This document shows positions 7,659 to 17,334 of a DNA stretch of 64,000 nucleotides, in pieces. Source of the DNA: Bacteroides sp. 214. Lineage in GTDB: Bacteria; Bacteroidota; Bacteroidia; Bacteroidales; Bacteroidaceae. The position numbers were made by a program, and so were the translations under genes. Numbering within the stretch: position 1 is the first letter of the stretch; each line of letters opens with the position of its first letter. The stretch lies in contig NZ_QVML01000002.1 in NCBI RefSeq assembly GCF_010501015.1, positions 248,001 through 312,000 of the forward strand. The letters are read 5' to 3'. The notes beneath the pieces were generated by a model. That model had not been told where the DNA came from, did no database searches, and saw only the letters and a program-made list of their open reading frames with translations.

Positions 7659-8370
7659 TCTGCTGTTCTTGTTGTTGGTAACACCCTTGTCGGCACAGAC
7701 TTCGGCAGCGGCGAAACAAAAGAAGAAAGAGGAAGAGCCGTGGAAATACGTTCCACTTTATCAAGGTGTAAAGATTGGGGTAGAGGCGTGGGGGCTAATC
7801 AATAATGTGCTTGGAAGTGACTTCCTCAGCTCGGAGATAAGCGCGGAACTCAATCTGAAAAACCGTTACTTCCCTATTGTTGAGTTAGGTTATGCCACAA
7901 CCGATGCATGGGCAGAGAACGGAACAAACTATAAAAGTAGCGCACCTTTTGCCCGAATTGGGCTGAACTACAATACCATGTTCAAGAAAGGTGCCGATAA
8001 TTATTTATACGTAGGTTTTCGCTACGCTTTTACCAGCTTTAAGTATGATATTGCTATGAGTCCCTTAAAAGACCCTGTATGGGGGTCGGAAGGATTGCCA
8101 AATATTATCTGGGATGATGTTTGGGGAGGTGGTGTAACTTATCCGGCTCAAAAAGGTCTGAAGGGCAATATGCAATGGTTTGAACTGTTGGTTGGCGTAC
8201 AAGCCAAAGTCTTTGAAAGTTTTTACATGGGTTGGACGGTTCGTATGAGAAATCGTACCACATATTCGGCAAGCGAACATGGTAATCCGTGGCTCGTACC
8301 AGGTTTTGGACGATTTGATTCCTCCAATCTGAGCATTACATACTCCTTAATCTACAAACTGCCTTTCTGA
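7624..8370 (+). CDS. DUF6048 family outer-membrane barrel-like protein
   Basis: The 248-residue protein has signal peptide MGHRILALFIGSLLFLLLVT and a cut near LSA-Q. A charged linker KQKKKEEE follows. The rest has alternating hydrophobic strands rich in aromatic residues and a final strand SNLSITYSLIYKLPF ending in Phe, typical of outer-membrane barrels. Synteny with DUF6452 supports the DUF6048 call. It overlaps the upstream gene by 35 bp and is followed 2 bp later by the ApbE gene. Confidence 0.75.
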   Translation: MGHRILALFIGSLLFLLLVTPLSAQTSAAAKQKKKEEEPWKYVPLYQGVKIGVEAWGLINNVLGSDFLSSEISAELNLKNRYFPIVELGYATTDAWAENGTNYKSSAPFARIGLNYNTMFKKGADNYLYVGFRYAFTSFKYDIAMSPLKDPVWGSEGLPNIIWDDVWGGGVTYPAQKGLKGNMQWFELLVGVQAKVFESFYMGWTVRMRNRTTYSASEHGNPWLVPGFGRFDSSNLSITYSLIYKLPF

Positions 8371-8372
8371 CA

Positions 8373-9410
8373 ATGGAAAATCTGACTGCGGAAAAGAAGA
8401 AACGTTCGTGGGCGTATTACTTGTGGTTGATACCACTTATCGTGGGAACTATCTACATACTACGTCGTGAAAATATGCCGGCATCCTATCAGCAAATCGA
8501 CGGGATGGTATTCGGAACCATTTACAGGGTAACCTATCAGGGCGAGGAGAATTTGAAATTAGAGATAGATGCTGAACTCAAGCGTGTAGACAATTCTCTT
8601 TCTCCTTTTAACAAAACATCTGTCATCAGTCAGGTAAATCGCAATGAAGAAGTGGTTACGGATTCGTTGTTTCAAAACGTGTTTCGTTGTTCTATGGCTG
8701 TTTCCGATGCTACTAACGGTGCGTTTGATATTACGATTGCTTCCCTGGCCAATGCTTGGGGTTTTGGGTTTAAGGGAGGTGCTTTTCCCGATGAAGCTGC
8801 GGTAGACAGTTTGCTGGAGCTTACCGGTTACAAGAAAGTAATTTTGCAGGATGGAAGAGTCGTTAAGGACGATCCTCGTATCATGTTAAGTTGCAGTGCC
8901 GTTGCCAAAGGCTATGCCGTTGACGTAATAGGTTGGTTGCTCGAGAAGAAAGGAATTACCAATTATATGATTGACATTGGTGGCGAACTTGTGCTTCGTG
9001 GTAAAAACCCAAAAGGAACCGATTGGCGTATTGGAATTAACCAACCGGTGGACGATTCGCTTAGCGTTAATCAAAATACACAGTTGGTGCTGCAACTTAC
9101 TGGCAAAGGAGTAGCAACTTCGGGTAACTATCGTAACTTCTACTACAAAGATGGTAAAAAATATGCCCATACCATTGATCCGCGTACAGGCTATCCTGTG
9201 TTGCATAGCCTGCTTTCGGCTACGGTTGTTGCCACAGATTGCATGAGTGCCGACGCATACGCAACCGCCTTTATGGTTATGGGGCTGGAAGAGACCATTG
9301 CATACGTGCAAAAACATCCCGAAATAGGCGTTTGCCTCATTTATAGTGGCGAGGAAGGAGAGTTTCTAACCTACGTATCGGATAATGTAAAACCATTAAT
9401 AGCTCAATGA
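8373..9410 (+). CDS. apbE: FAD:protein FMN transferase (ApbE family)
   Basis: The 345-residue protein has one N-terminal transmembrane anchor (about residues 13-31), so the catalytic domain lies in the periplasm. Family motifs are NSLSPFNKTSVISQVN, LANAWGFGFKGG, SCSAVAKGYAVD, IDIGGELVLRGKNPKG and the Mg-binding ATDCMSADAYATAFMVMG. ApbE moves FMN from FAD onto a Thr of flavoproteins such as Rnf/Nqr subunits. No such partner gene is in this window. The stop codon overlaps the next gene by 4 bp (ATGA). Confidence 0.92.
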   Translation: MENLTAEKKKRSWAYYLWLIPLIVGTIYILRRENMPASYQQIDGMVFGTIYRVTYQGEENLKLEIDAELKRVDNSLSPFNKTSVISQVNRNEEVVTDSLFQNVFRCSMAVSDATNGAFDITIASLANAWGFGFKGGAFPDEAAVDSLLELTGYKKVILQDGRVVKDDPRIMLSCSAVAKGYAVDVIGWLLEKKGITNYMIDIGGELVLRGKNPKGTDWRIGINQPVDDSLSVNQNTQLVLQLTGKGVATSGNYRNFYYKDGKKYAHTIDPRTGYPVLHSLLSATVVATDCMSADAYATAFMVMGLEETIAYVQKHPEIGVCLIYSGEEGEFLTYVSDNVKPLIAQ

Positions 9411-11050
9411 TGAAGAAAATTGTATTAACAGCCCTTAGTGGCTTGCTTTGCTTTGGCATGATGTCATGTGGGGGCGAGAAAAAAACAACTGAAAAGGACT
9501 CGGTTATGAAACAAAAAGTTGAAGAGTTTGCGTACTACAACCTCGAATCGCCATTGGTTGACAAGTTGTCGGACGCTGAAAAAGCATTACTGCCTATCTT
9601 TGTAGATATTGCAAAGATTATGGATGGCTTGTTCTGGAAACAAACATTTGGCAACAAGTCTGTACTTGATACCATTTCGGATAGCTGGGCGAAAGATTTT
9701 ATTGCCATTAACTATGGCCCATGGGAACGCTTGAAAGACAATAAACCATTTATACCGGGCTATGGCGAAAAACCATTGGGCTGTCAATACTATCCTGCAG
9801 ATATAACTTTGGCGGAATATAATGCTTACTCGGATGCTGATAAAAATAGTCTGTACACTGTAATTCGTCGTAACGAAGATGGCTCTTTGAAGACTGTTTG
9901 GTATCGCGACGAATACAAAGAAGAAATTACTCAAGTGTGTGTCCTGTTAGACAAAGCTATTGCTATTGCCGAAGATGCCGGTTTGAAGAAATATCTCATA
10001 GAACGTAAAAAGGCTTTTGAAACCGACGACTATTTTGCGAGTGATATGGCTTGGATGGACATGAAAGAGAGTAAGATTGATTTTATAGTAGGACCTATCG
10101 AGAATTACGACGATAAGCTGAATGAAGCCAAAGCCTCTTACGAAGCCTTCATCCTGTTGAAGGATGTGGAGCGTAGCGCGGAACTTGCTAAGTTCATCAA
10201 ACTATTGCCCGCTTTGCAAAAAGAACTTCCTTGCGATCCTAAATATAAAACTTTTGTGCCGGGTACTTCTTCTGACTTGAATGTATACGATGCCGTGTAC
10301 TATGCCGGTGATTGTAACTCAGGAAGTAAAACCATTGCTATAAACCTGCCCAATGACGATAGAGTACAAGCTGCCAAAGGCGCGCGTCGTCTTCAACTAC
10401 GCAACAGTATGCAAGCCAAGTTTGACAAAGTATTGTTGCCTATCGGCGAACTTATTGTTTGCAAGGAGCAACAAGCCAATCTTAAATTCGATGCTTTCTT
10501 CTGGAATGTAACATTTCATGAAGTAGCACACGGACTGGGTATCAAAGAAACAATCAACGGTAAGGGTAGTGTGGACGATGCCTTGAAGACTGAAAAAACT
10601 TCATGGGAAGAAGCTAAAGCCGATATCTTAGGATTGTTCCTGACCTGCAAACTTATCGAGATGGGCGAAATTACCAATATATCGCAAGAAGATGCTATTG
10701 TTACCTTTATTGCGGGTATTCCTCGCTCTGTTCGTTTTGGTGCGGCAAGCTCGCACGGCAAGGCAAATATGATGGCTTTCAATTACATGGAGATGGAAGG
10801 CGCCTTTACACGTAATGCCGAAGGTCAGTATGTTGTAGACTTCAAAAAAGCAAAAGAAGCTATTAACACTTGGGGTGAGTTGATTCTGAAAGTACAAGGT
10901 GACGGAGCCTTTGACTTTGCCGAACGCTTCAGAGCCGAGAATGGTGGTATTGGCGAAGCTTTACAAAAAGATTTGGATAAAGTAAACAATGCAGGAATTC
11001 CACGCGATATACGTTTCAATCAAGGATTAGACGTGCTGGGGATAAAATAA
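9407..11050 (+). CDS. M49-like zinc hydrolase lipoprotein
   Basis: The protein has 547 residues. The N-terminus is a lipoprotein signal with lipobox MMSC near residue 20. The C-terminal half has the zinc motif HEVAHG (HEXXH type), followed about 40 residues later by WEEAKADILG, the EExxAD third-ligand motif of the dipeptidyl peptidase III (M49) superfamily. True DPP III has HEXXGH; the standard HEXXH here marks the shorter Bacteroidota relatives, sometimes mis-named dihydrofolate reductase in databases. It probably cleaves peptides in the periplasm or at the outer membrane. It overlaps apbE by 4 bp. Confidence 0.8.
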   Translation: MMKKIVLTALSGLLCFGMMSCGGEKKTTEKDSVMKQKVEEFAYYNLESPLVDKLSDAEKALLPIFVDIAKIMDGLFWKQTFGNKSVLDTISDSWAKDFIAINYGPWERLKDNKPFIPGYGEKPLGCQYYPADITLAEYNAYSDADKNSLYTVIRRNEDGSLKTVWYRDEYKEEITQVCVLLDKAIAIAEDAGLKKYLIERKKAFETDDYFASDMAWMDMKESKIDFIVGPIENYDDKLNEAKASYEAFILLKDVERSAELAKFIKLLPALQKELPCDPKYKTFVPGTSSDLNVYDAVYYAGDCNSGSKTIAINLPNDDRVQAAKGARRLQLRNSMQAKFDKVLLPIGELIVCKEQQANLKFDAFFWNVTFHEVAHGLGIKETINGKGSVDDALKTEKTSWEEAKADILGLFLTCKLIEMGEITNISQEDAIVTFIAGIPRSVRFGAASSHGKANMMAFNYMEMEGAFTRNAEGQYVVDFKKAKEAINTWGELILKVQGDGAFDFAERFRAENGGIGEALQKDLDKVNNAGIPRDIRFNQGLDVLGIK

Positions 11051-11066
11051 AGTTCAAAACAGTTTC

Positions 11067-11816
11067 TTATTTGTGGGGTAGCAGTTCAGTTTGTACATTG
11101 TTCATGCTACCCCACAAACTGTATCGTGCTTCGGGGTTTAACTCTTCCAATTTGTGTAGCACTGCTTTCATGTCGCTGCGATGAGAGTCTGTTTCGTAAG
11201 GACAATTCTTTTTAAGCTTACGATACTCGCGCATTTCGGCTAATTCTTTTAGGTCGGCTTCGTGTACAAGACACATTGGCCGAATAATTGTCATATCAAA
11301 TTTCTTCATGACAAGGCGTGGGGGCATAGTGCTGAATGCGCCCTGAAAAGTAAGATTCATCAAGAGTGTTTCAAGAATATCGTCCATGTGGTGACCGAGT
11401 GCTATCTTGTTGCAGTTGTGCTCTTTAGCAACAGTGAAGAGAGCCTTTCTACGATTCCACGAACAAAGAAAACAAGGCGATTTGCGAGTATCCGTGCTGG
11501 GATCAAAAGAGGTTTCAAGAATAACAAGAGGTACATTATAAGTTTCGCAATGTGCACGCAGATACGCTACATCTACCTGATAAGGGATGTTTGTCATTAC
11601 AACATGCAGTGCCATAACCGAGAATTGCGGTTTATGAATGCGCGAACGTTTGCCAAGCAATTCTACCAGTGCTAAAGAATCCTTTCCTCCCGATAAACCA
11701 ATGAGAATCTTATCGCCATCCTCAATTAAGCCATACTCTACCACACCCTTACTGAATCGCTTGTTAATGCGGCGGTTTAGAAGTTCTTCTGCTGTAAATT
11801 TCGTCATATTAAACAA
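11067..11816 (-). CDS. ttcA: tRNA 2-thiolation protein, TtcA/TtuA family ATP-pyrophosphatase
   Basis: The 249-residue protein carries the PP-loop GLSGGKDSLAL (about residues 39-49) and two CxxC motifs, one in SPCFLCSWNRRKALF. These fit TtcA-family enzymes, which activate a tRNA base with ATP and insert sulfur with a [4Fe-4S] cluster. TtcA acts on cytidine 32. It is convergent with the M49-like gene, 16 bp apart, and divergent from the TPR protein gene. Confidence 0.85.
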   Translation of the reverse strand: MFNMTKFTAEELLNRRINKRFSKGVVEYGLIEDGDKILIGLSGGKDSLALVELLGKRSRIHKPQFSVMALHVVMTNIPYQVDVAYLRAHCETYNVPLVILETSFDPSTDTRKSPCFLCSWNRRKALFTVAKEHNCNKIALGHHMDDILETLLMNLTFQGAFSTMPPRLVMKKFDMTIIRPMCLVHEADLKELAEMREYRKLKKNCPYETDSHRSDMKAVLHKLEELNPEARYSLWGSMNNVQTELLPHK

Positions 11817-11835
11817 TCTCTAACATTCGTGTGAG

Positions 11836-11884
11836 CAAAATTAGCGTATTTAGACGAGGTAGAAAAAGAAAATTGTTACCTTTG
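11836..11884. promoter_or_regulatory. Divergent promoters: 11836-11843 minus, 11877-11884 plus
   Basis: caaaatta reads TAATTTTG on the minus strand, 20 bp from the ttcA start. tacctttg at 11877-11884 lies 35 bp upstream of the TPR protein gene. Confidence 0.6.
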
Positions 11885-11918
11885 TGATTAACGATAGCTT
11901 ATAAACGACGAATTAAAT

Positions 11919-13349
11919 ATGAAATATAGATATACTCTACTCTTCCTTTTAAGCGTTTTGGTTGCCTCGGTTTCGGCGCAGACCTTGGATCAGGCGCGGG
12001 CAATGTTCTTGCGGGGAGAATATGGACCAGCCAAACCTGTATTTGAACGCTTCCTGAAAACGGCTCCCAATAACGCTAATTACAATTATTGGTATGGCGT
12101 ATGCTGTATGAAAACCGGCGAATCCGAGAAATCTATTAAACATCTGGAACTGGCACATAAACGCAAAGTGCAGAATGCTCCATATTTCTTAGGACAAGCC
12201 TATGATGACTGTTATCGCTTTGAAGAGGCTATGACGGTTTACGAAGAATATATCTCAGCACAAACAAAAAAGAAACAAGATACTACCCAGGCGGAGGCTT
12301 TGCTCGAAAAAAGCAAACTTGCCGCACGTATGCTGAAAGGGGTAGAAGAGGTATGTGTTATTGATAGTTTTGTGGTGGAAAAACATGCTTTCCTGAAAGC
12401 TTATAAGATTAGTGAAGAATCGGGCAAGTTGTACATGTATGATGAGTATTTCAAAGATTGGAAGGGTCATGGTGGTACAGTGTATGAAACAGAATTAGGC
12501 AATAAAGTTTATTATGGGCATAAGCAGGAAAATGATACACTCGATATTTATGCCAAAAATAAAATGTTGAATGAGTGGGGTACGGAAAGAGAACTGCCCG
12601 GCAGTATAAACTCCCATGCTAATACCAACTATCCTTTTGTAATGACCGACGGTATAACAATCTATTACGCCTCGGATGGAGCGACTTCTATCGGCGGGTA
12701 TGATATTTTTGTAACACGCTACAACTCGGCTGCGGATACCTATTTATTGCCCGAAAGCGTAGGAATGCCTTTCAACTCGCCAGCCAACGACTATATGTTT
12801 GTTATCGATGAGTTTAATCAACTGGGCTGGTTTGCTACCGATCGTAATCAACCTGCCGACACTGTGTGTGTGTATGTTTTCGTGCCCAATACTACTAAAC
12901 AAACCTACAATTACGAAGCAATGGAACCTGAGAAGATACGTAGTCTTGCTCGATTGAACTCCATTCGCGATACCTGGAAAGACGAAACAGTAGTGACCGA
13001 AGCCAAACAACGCTTGCAGGCAGTGATGAACCTAAAGCCGCGCACAGAGAAGAAAAAAGATTTTGTATTTGTTATCAATGACAATACAACCTACTATACA
13101 TTGGCAGAGTTCAAATCGACTAAAGCCAAAGAACTTTTTAGGAAGTATCAGCAAAAAGAGAAAGATTATGCGCAACAAGTTAAGAAACTTGAGGAAATGC
13201 GTGCGCAGTTTGCCGCGGCTACTCAGGTACAAAAAGATAAACTTGCACCCGCTATTCTCGATCTTGAAAGGAGGGTAGAGCAGATGTATGAGGAGCTAAC
13301 AATATTAGCAATCCATACAAGAAATGAAGAATATAACAACTTAAAATAA
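11919..13349 (+). CDS. Periplasmic TPR protein with PD40-like propeller strands
   Basis: The 476-residue protein has a signal peptide (first about 20 residues, cut near VSA-Q). TPR-like helices follow at about 25-130 with repeated A..YE..Y patterns. The middle part (about 170-330) has WD40/PD40-like blade motifs such as YPFVMTDGITIYYASDGATS and GYDIFVTRY, common in gliding/PorE-like and OmpA-associated Bacteroidota proteins. A coiled coil closes the chain (about 400-465). The OmpA domain of related proteins is absent. It heads a run with nfeD, floA and the nucleoside phosphorylase. Confidence 0.75.
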   Translation: MKYRYTLLFLLSVLVASVSAQTLDQARAMFLRGEYGPAKPVFERFLKTAPNNANYNYWYGVCCMKTGESEKSIKHLELAHKRKVQNAPYFLGQAYDDCYRFEEAMTVYEEYISAQTKKKQDTTQAEALLEKSKLAARMLKGVEEVCVIDSFVVEKHAFLKAYKISEESGKLYMYDEYFKDWKGHGGTVYETELGNKVYYGHKQENDTLDIYAKNKMLNEWGTERELPGSINSHANTNYPFVMTDGITIYYASDGATSIGGYDIFVTRYNSAADTYLLPESVGMPFNSPANDYMFVIDEFNQLGWFATDRNQPADTVCVYVFVPNTTKQTYNYEAMEPEKIRSLARLNSIRDTWKDETVVTEAKQRLQAVMNLKPRTEKKKDFVFVINDNTTYYTLAEFKSTKAKELFRKYQQKEKDYAQQVKKLEEMRAQFAAATQVQKDKLAPAILDLERRVEQMYEELTILAIHTRNEEYNNLK

Positions 13350-13354
13350 CGACT

Positions 13355-13822
13355 ATGGATGCTGTAATTATTATCGCGCTTTTATTAGCGGCTGTTATCC
13401 TTTTTCTAGTAGAACTTTTCTTTATCCCCGGAGTTAGTATAGCCGGTATTGCCGGATTGGGCTGTCTGTTTTATGCCAATTACTATGCTTTTGTGAATAT
13501 TGGTATGACAGCAGGAATTATCACATTGATTGTTTCTATCGTTGCTTGTGTCGCTTCGTTGTTCTTCTTCATGCGCTCCAAAACATTGGATAAACTGGCA
13601 CTGAATAAAAATATCACTTCTAAGGTAGACCGAGAAGCCGAGCAAAGTATTAAAGTGGGTGATGTTGGAACATGTGTAACACGTTTGGCGCTTATCGGAC
13701 AGGCCGAAATAAACGAAAAATTGGTAGAAGTGCGTTCGGCAGATGGCTTTCTGGATGAGAAGACACCTATTGTTGTAACCCGCATCGCTGCCGGAACCAT
13801 CTTTGTAGAGAAACAAAAATAG
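13355..13822 (+). CDS. NfeD-like membrane protein
   Basis: The 155-residue protein has two or three N-terminal transmembrane segments (about 4-22, 27-45 and 50-72) and a C-terminal OB-fold-like domain (about 95-153) containing GDVGTCVTRLALIGQAEINEK. This is the short NfeD type, which in Bacillus and others is cotranscribed with a flotillin. The flotillin gene floA follows 30 bp downstream. The pair is expected to organise membrane microdomains. Confidence 0.87.
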   Translation: MDAVIIIALLLAAVILFLVELFFIPGVSIAGIAGLGCLFYANYYAFVNIGMTAGIITLIVSIVACVASLFFFMRSKTLDKLALNKNITSKVDREAEQSIKVGDVGTCVTRLALIGQAEINEKLVEVRSADGFLDEKTPIVVTRIAAGTIFVEKQK

Positions 13823-13852
13823 CTATTATTTATTCATAAAAAATCAAATTAC

Positions 13853-14842
13853 ATGGAACCAACGTATCTAACGCTTATTCTGATTGCCGGAGGGATTATC
13901 CTATTGGCTATCTTTTTCCATTACGTACCGTTTTTCTTGTGGTTGTCTGCTAAGGTATCTGGTGTACGGATTTCCTTGATTCAACTCTTTTTGATGCGCA
14001 TTCGTAATGTGCCTCCTTATATTATAGTACCAGCCATGATTGAAGCGCACAAAGCCGGACTGGCAGATATTACACGCGATGAACTCGAAGCGCATTTCCT
14101 TGCGGGAGGTAATGTAGAGAAGGTAGTGCATGCTTTGGTGTCGGCATCAAAAGCGAATATTGAATTAAATTTCCAAATGGCAACGGCTATCGACTTGGCA
14201 GGCCGTGATGTGTTTCAAGCTGTGCAAATGTCGGTAAATCCTAAAGTTATTGATACACCACCTGTAGCTGCCGTTTCTAAAGATGGTATTCAGCTTATAG
14301 CAAAAGCACGTGTGACCGTTCGTGCTAACATCCGCCAATTGGTGGGTGGGGCAGGAGAGGACACCATTTTGGCACGTGTGGGCGAAGGTATTGTGTCTTC
14401 CATCGGTTCGTCAGAAAGTCATAAAAGCGTATTGGAAAATCCTGATACAATCTCCAAATTAGTGCTTCGTAAAGGTTTGGATGCCGGTACAGCATTTGAA
14501 ATCCTATCCATTGATATCGCCGATATTGATATAGGTAAGAATATTGGAGCTGAGTTGCAGATGGACCAAGCTAATGCTGATAAGAATATTGCACAAGCCA
14601 AGGCGGAAGAGCGTCGCGCTATGGCAGTAGCTCTCGAACAGGAAATGAAAGCAAAAGCACAAGAGGCTCGCGCTAAGGTTATTGAAGCCGAAGCCGAAGT
14701 GCCTAAAGCTATGGCTGAAGCTTTTCGTAGCGGAAACCTCGGCATTATGGATTACTACCGCATGAAGAATATCGAAGCCGATACTTCCATGCGCGAAACT
14801 ATTGCTAAACCAACAGGTGCGAATACGCAAAAACCAATCTAA
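13853..14842 (+). CDS. floA: Flotillin-like protein FloA
   Basis: The 329-residue protein has one N-terminal membrane-inserted segment (about 6-30). An SPFH/PHB domain covers about 40-230 ([21 protein letters not shown]), and an Ala/Glu-rich coiled coil covers about 235-290 ([20 protein letters not shown]). Length and layout match FloA (former UPF0365). It scaffolds membrane microdomains on the cytoplasmic side. It lies next to nfeD, the usual partner. Confidence 0.93.
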   Translation: MEPTYLTLILIAGGIILLAIFFHYVPFFLWLSAKVSGVRISLIQLFLMRIRNVPPYIIVPAMIEAHKAGLADITRDELEAHFLAGGNVEKVVHALVSASKANIELNFQMATAIDLAGRDVFQAVQMSVNPKVIDTPPVAAVSKDGIQLIAKARVTVRANIRQLVGGAGEDTILARVGEGIVSSIGSSESHKSVLENPDTISKLVLRKGLDAGTAFEILSIDIADIDIGKNIGAELQMDQANADKNIAQAKAEERRAMAVALEQEMKAKAQEARAKVIEAEAEVPKAMAEAFRSGNLGIMDYYRMKNIEADTSMRETIAKPTGANTQKPI

Positions 14843-14849
14843 AGAATCA

Positions 14850-15728
14850 ATGAGAAAAGTATTTCCCCCTTCCGAGTTGATTATTAATGATGACAACTCG
14901 GTATTTCACTTGCACGTAAAACCCGAGCAACTTGCCGATAAGATAATACTTGTGGGTGATCCGGGACGTGTGGCATTGGTGGCTTCACACTTCGAAAGCA
15001 AAGAATTTGAAGTAGAGAGCCGTGAGTTCAAAACCTGTACAGGGATGTACAAGGGTAAGCGTATAACTGTATTGTCTACAGGTATTGGTTGTGACAATAT
15101 AGATATAGTAGTAAATGAACTGGATGCATTGGCGAATATAAATTTCGCTACCCGCGAAGAAAATGAAACATTCAGGCAGTTGGAAATGGTACGTATTGGT
15201 ACCTGTGGCGGCTTACAGCCTTATACCCCTGTAGGTACGTTTATCTGCTCGCAGAAATCAATGGGATTTGACGGATTGCTTAATTTCTATGCCGGTCGTA
15301 ATGATGTGTGCGATTTGGCGTTGGAGAAAGCATTTCTTGCACACATGGGTTGGACGGGCAATATGTGTCAACCTGCCCCTTATGTAGTTGATGCCAACGA
15401 AGAACTTGTCAACCGCATAGCCAGCGATGATATGGTACGCGGTGTGACAATTGCTGCCGGAGGTTTTTTTGGTCCGCAGGGCCGTGAGCTTCGTGTGCCA
15501 CTTGCCGATCCAAATCAAAATGAGAAGATCGAAAACTTTGAGTACAACGGATACCGTATAACCAACTTTGAGATGGAAAGCTCTGCGCTTGCCGGTTTAA
15601 GTAAGTTGATGGGGCACAAAGCTACTACGGTATGTATGGTTATTGCCAATCGTTTAATTAAAGAAGCTAATACAGGTTACAAAAATACGATTGACGTACT
15701 CATAAAAACTGTGCTCGATAGAATTTGA
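14850..15728 (+). CDS. Nucleoside (uridine) phosphorylase family protein
   Basis: The start is set at the ATG at 14850; a longer frame would overlap floA. The 292-residue protein has the PNP/UDP family motifs KIILVGDPGRVALVASHF, VLSTGIGCDNIDIVVNEL, RIGTCGGLQPYTPVGTF and NFEMESSALAGLSKLMGHK. It should split pyrimidine or purine nucleosides with phosphate. It is longer than E. coli Udp (253 residues), so the exact substrate is not assigned. It is 7 bp after floA and 18 bp before mnmE. Confidence 0.87.
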   Translation: MRKVFPPSELIINDDNSVFHLHVKPEQLADKIILVGDPGRVALVASHFESKEFEVESREFKTCTGMYKGKRITVLSTGIGCDNIDIVVNELDALANINFATREENETFRQLEMVRIGTCGGLQPYTPVGTFICSQKSMGFDGLLNFYAGRNDVCDLALEKAFLAHMGWTGNMCQPAPYVVDANEELVNRIASDDMVRGVTIAAGGFFGPQGRELRVPLADPNQNEKIENFEYNGYRITNFEMESSALAGLSKLMGHKATTVCMVIANRLIKEANTGYKNTIDVLIKTVLDRI

Positions 15729-15746
15729 TAAATAGATTCACGCATA

Positions 15747-17135
15747 ATGAATAATGATACCATTTGCGCCATAGCCACCGCTCAGGGCGGGGCTATAGGC
15801 GTTATTCGTGTGTCCGGAAAACAATCCATTGCCATAACGGACTCCATCTTTCGACCCGTAAAAACAGGAAAAACTCTTAAGAGCACTAAGCCTTACACGC
15901 TTACTTTCGGACATATATATGATAAGGAAGAGTTGGTAGATGAGGTAATGGTCAGTCTCTTCTGTTCGCCCCATTCTTACACAGGCGAAGATTCTACCGA
16001 AATTAGCTGTCACGGATCGCCCTATATCCTTCAGAAAGTGATGCAGTTGCTTTTGCAACAAGGCTGTCGCATGGCACAGCCCGGAGAGTTTACGCAGCGT
16101 GCTTTCCTCAATGGTAAAATGGACCTGAGCCAAGCCGAAGCAGTAGCCGATTTGATAGCCTCAACATCGGTGGCTACGCATCGACTTGCAGTCAGTCAAA
16201 TGCGTGGCGGGTTTAGTCGCGAACTAACCGAACTGCGCAGTCAGCTATTGCATTTTACAGCTCTTGTAGAGTTGGAACTCGATTTTAGCGAGGAAGATGT
16301 AGAATTTGCCGATCGCTCGCAACTCCACACCTTAGCCAGTCATATTGAGACAGTAATTTCGCGTCTTGCAAACTCCTTTAGCGTTGGTAATGTGATAAAA
16401 AATGGTGTACCCGTTGCCATTATTGGCGAAACCAATGCCGGAAAATCCACTTTGCTCAACCTCTTGCTTAATGAAGAGAAAGCTATTGTTAGCGACATTC
16501 ATGGTACCACCCGCGATGTTATTGAAGATACAGTGAATATCGGTGGTGTTACTTTCCGCTTTATTGATACCGCTGGCATTCGCGAAACAACCGATGCCAT
16601 TGAAACTCTTGGTATTGAACGTACCTTTCAAAAGATAGATCAAGCTGAAATTATACTTTGGGTTATCGATGCTGTTGATGCTCAAAAACAATTGGAGAGT
16701 TTATCGGCAAAGATACTCCCGCTTACTAAAGGCAAGCAGCTCTTGCTTGTTATTAACAAAAAAGATTTACTAACTGAAGAAGCTTATACCACTCTCTCTA
16801 GTTCTTTGGCAGAAAGTGGAAATCATTATATCCTCATCTCTGCCAAGCAACATATTCATACCACTGAGCTTCAGCAAAAACTTGTCGAAGCCGCACATTT
16901 GCCCAATATAGCCCAAAGCGATGTTATTGTTACCAACGTTCGCCATTACGAGGCGCTAACACAAGCGTTAGAGTCTATCCACCGTGTTCAGCAAGGATTA
17001 GGGATGAATATCTCTGGCGATTTCCTTTCACAAGATATTAGAGAATGTATCTTTTTCTTGAATAGTATTGTTGGGGAAGTTACTACGGATCAAGTGCTGG
17101 GGGAGATATTTGAGGGGTTTTGTATCGGGAAGTAG
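15747..17135 (+). CDS. mnmE: tRNA modification GTPase MnmE (TrmE)
   Basis: The 462-residue protein has the N-terminal tetrahydrofolate-binding domain (IATAQGGAIGVIRVSG, about 5-120), a helical domain, and an inserted G domain (about 220-380). G-domain motifs are GETNAGKSTLLN, DTAGIR and NKKD. It ends with the conserved FCIGK, whose Cys is needed for modification. With MnmG it installs cmnm5U34 in tRNAs. The gene is intact although a mobile island starts directly after its stop codon. The last 15 bp are a candidate attachment core. Confidence 0.96.
   Translation: MNNDTICAIATAQGGAIGVIRVSGKQSIAITDSIFRPVKTGKTLKSTKPYTLTFGHIYDKEELVDEVMVSLFCSPHSYTGEDSTEISCHGSPYILQKVMQLLLQQGCRMAQPGEFTQRAFLNGKMDLSQAEAVADLIASTSVATHRLAVSQMRGGFSRELTELRSQLLHFTALVELELDFSEEDVEFADRSQLHTLASHIETVISRLANSFSVGNVIKNGVPVAIIGETNAGKSTLLNLLLNEEKAIVSDIHGTTRDVIEDTVNIGGVTFRFIDTAGIRETTDAIETLGIERTFQKIDQAEIILWVIDAVDAQKQLESLSAKILPLTKGKQLLLVINKKDLLTEEAYTTLSSSLAESGNHYILISAKQHIHTTELQQKLVEAAHLPNIAQSDVIVTNVRHYEALTQALESIHRVQQGLGMNISGDFLSQDIRECIFFLNSIVGEVTTDQVLGEIFEGFCIGK
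17121..17135 (+). other. Candidate attachment core (left), last 15 bp of mnmE
   Basis: TGTATCGGGAAGTAG encodes Cys-Ile-Gly-Lys-stop. Related copies lie at 30137 (12/15 identical) and 46169 (13/15 identical). The 3' end of mnmE/thdF is a known integration site, for example of SGI1-type islands. Confidence 0.55.
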
Positions 17136-17248
17136 GCATAGAAATCAAAGGAAAATATCATCCTATCAAAAGAAAGTAACTATTTGATTATCTGTGTAAT
17201 TTCAAATTTAATTATTCTTTTCCTTGTTGTTGTTTAGATAATTATTTC

Positions 17249-17315
17249 TATTTTTGTCCATCGAAAGTACACCTTTTGTTTCAATATTCGATTTGAGGTG
17301 TACCAATTTACACCT
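17249..17315 (+). promoter_or_regulatory. Integrase promoter and arm-like repeats
   Basis: tatttttg at 17249-17256 is a TAnnTTTG element with a TTG 19 bp upstream. Between it and the integrase ATG are gtacacc (about 17267) and the dyad aggtgta/tacacct (about 17295-17314). Similar gtacaccc and tacaccc motifs occur near the right end at about 30075, as expected for integrase arm sites. Confidence 0.45.
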
Positions 17316-17334
17316 TGCATAAATAGAAACGAAT

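Noticed and set aside
9407..11050. Dihydrofolate reductase
   Set aside because: Relatives are sometimes so named in databases, but the HEVAHG and EEAKAD motifs show a zinc hydrolase of the M49 type.
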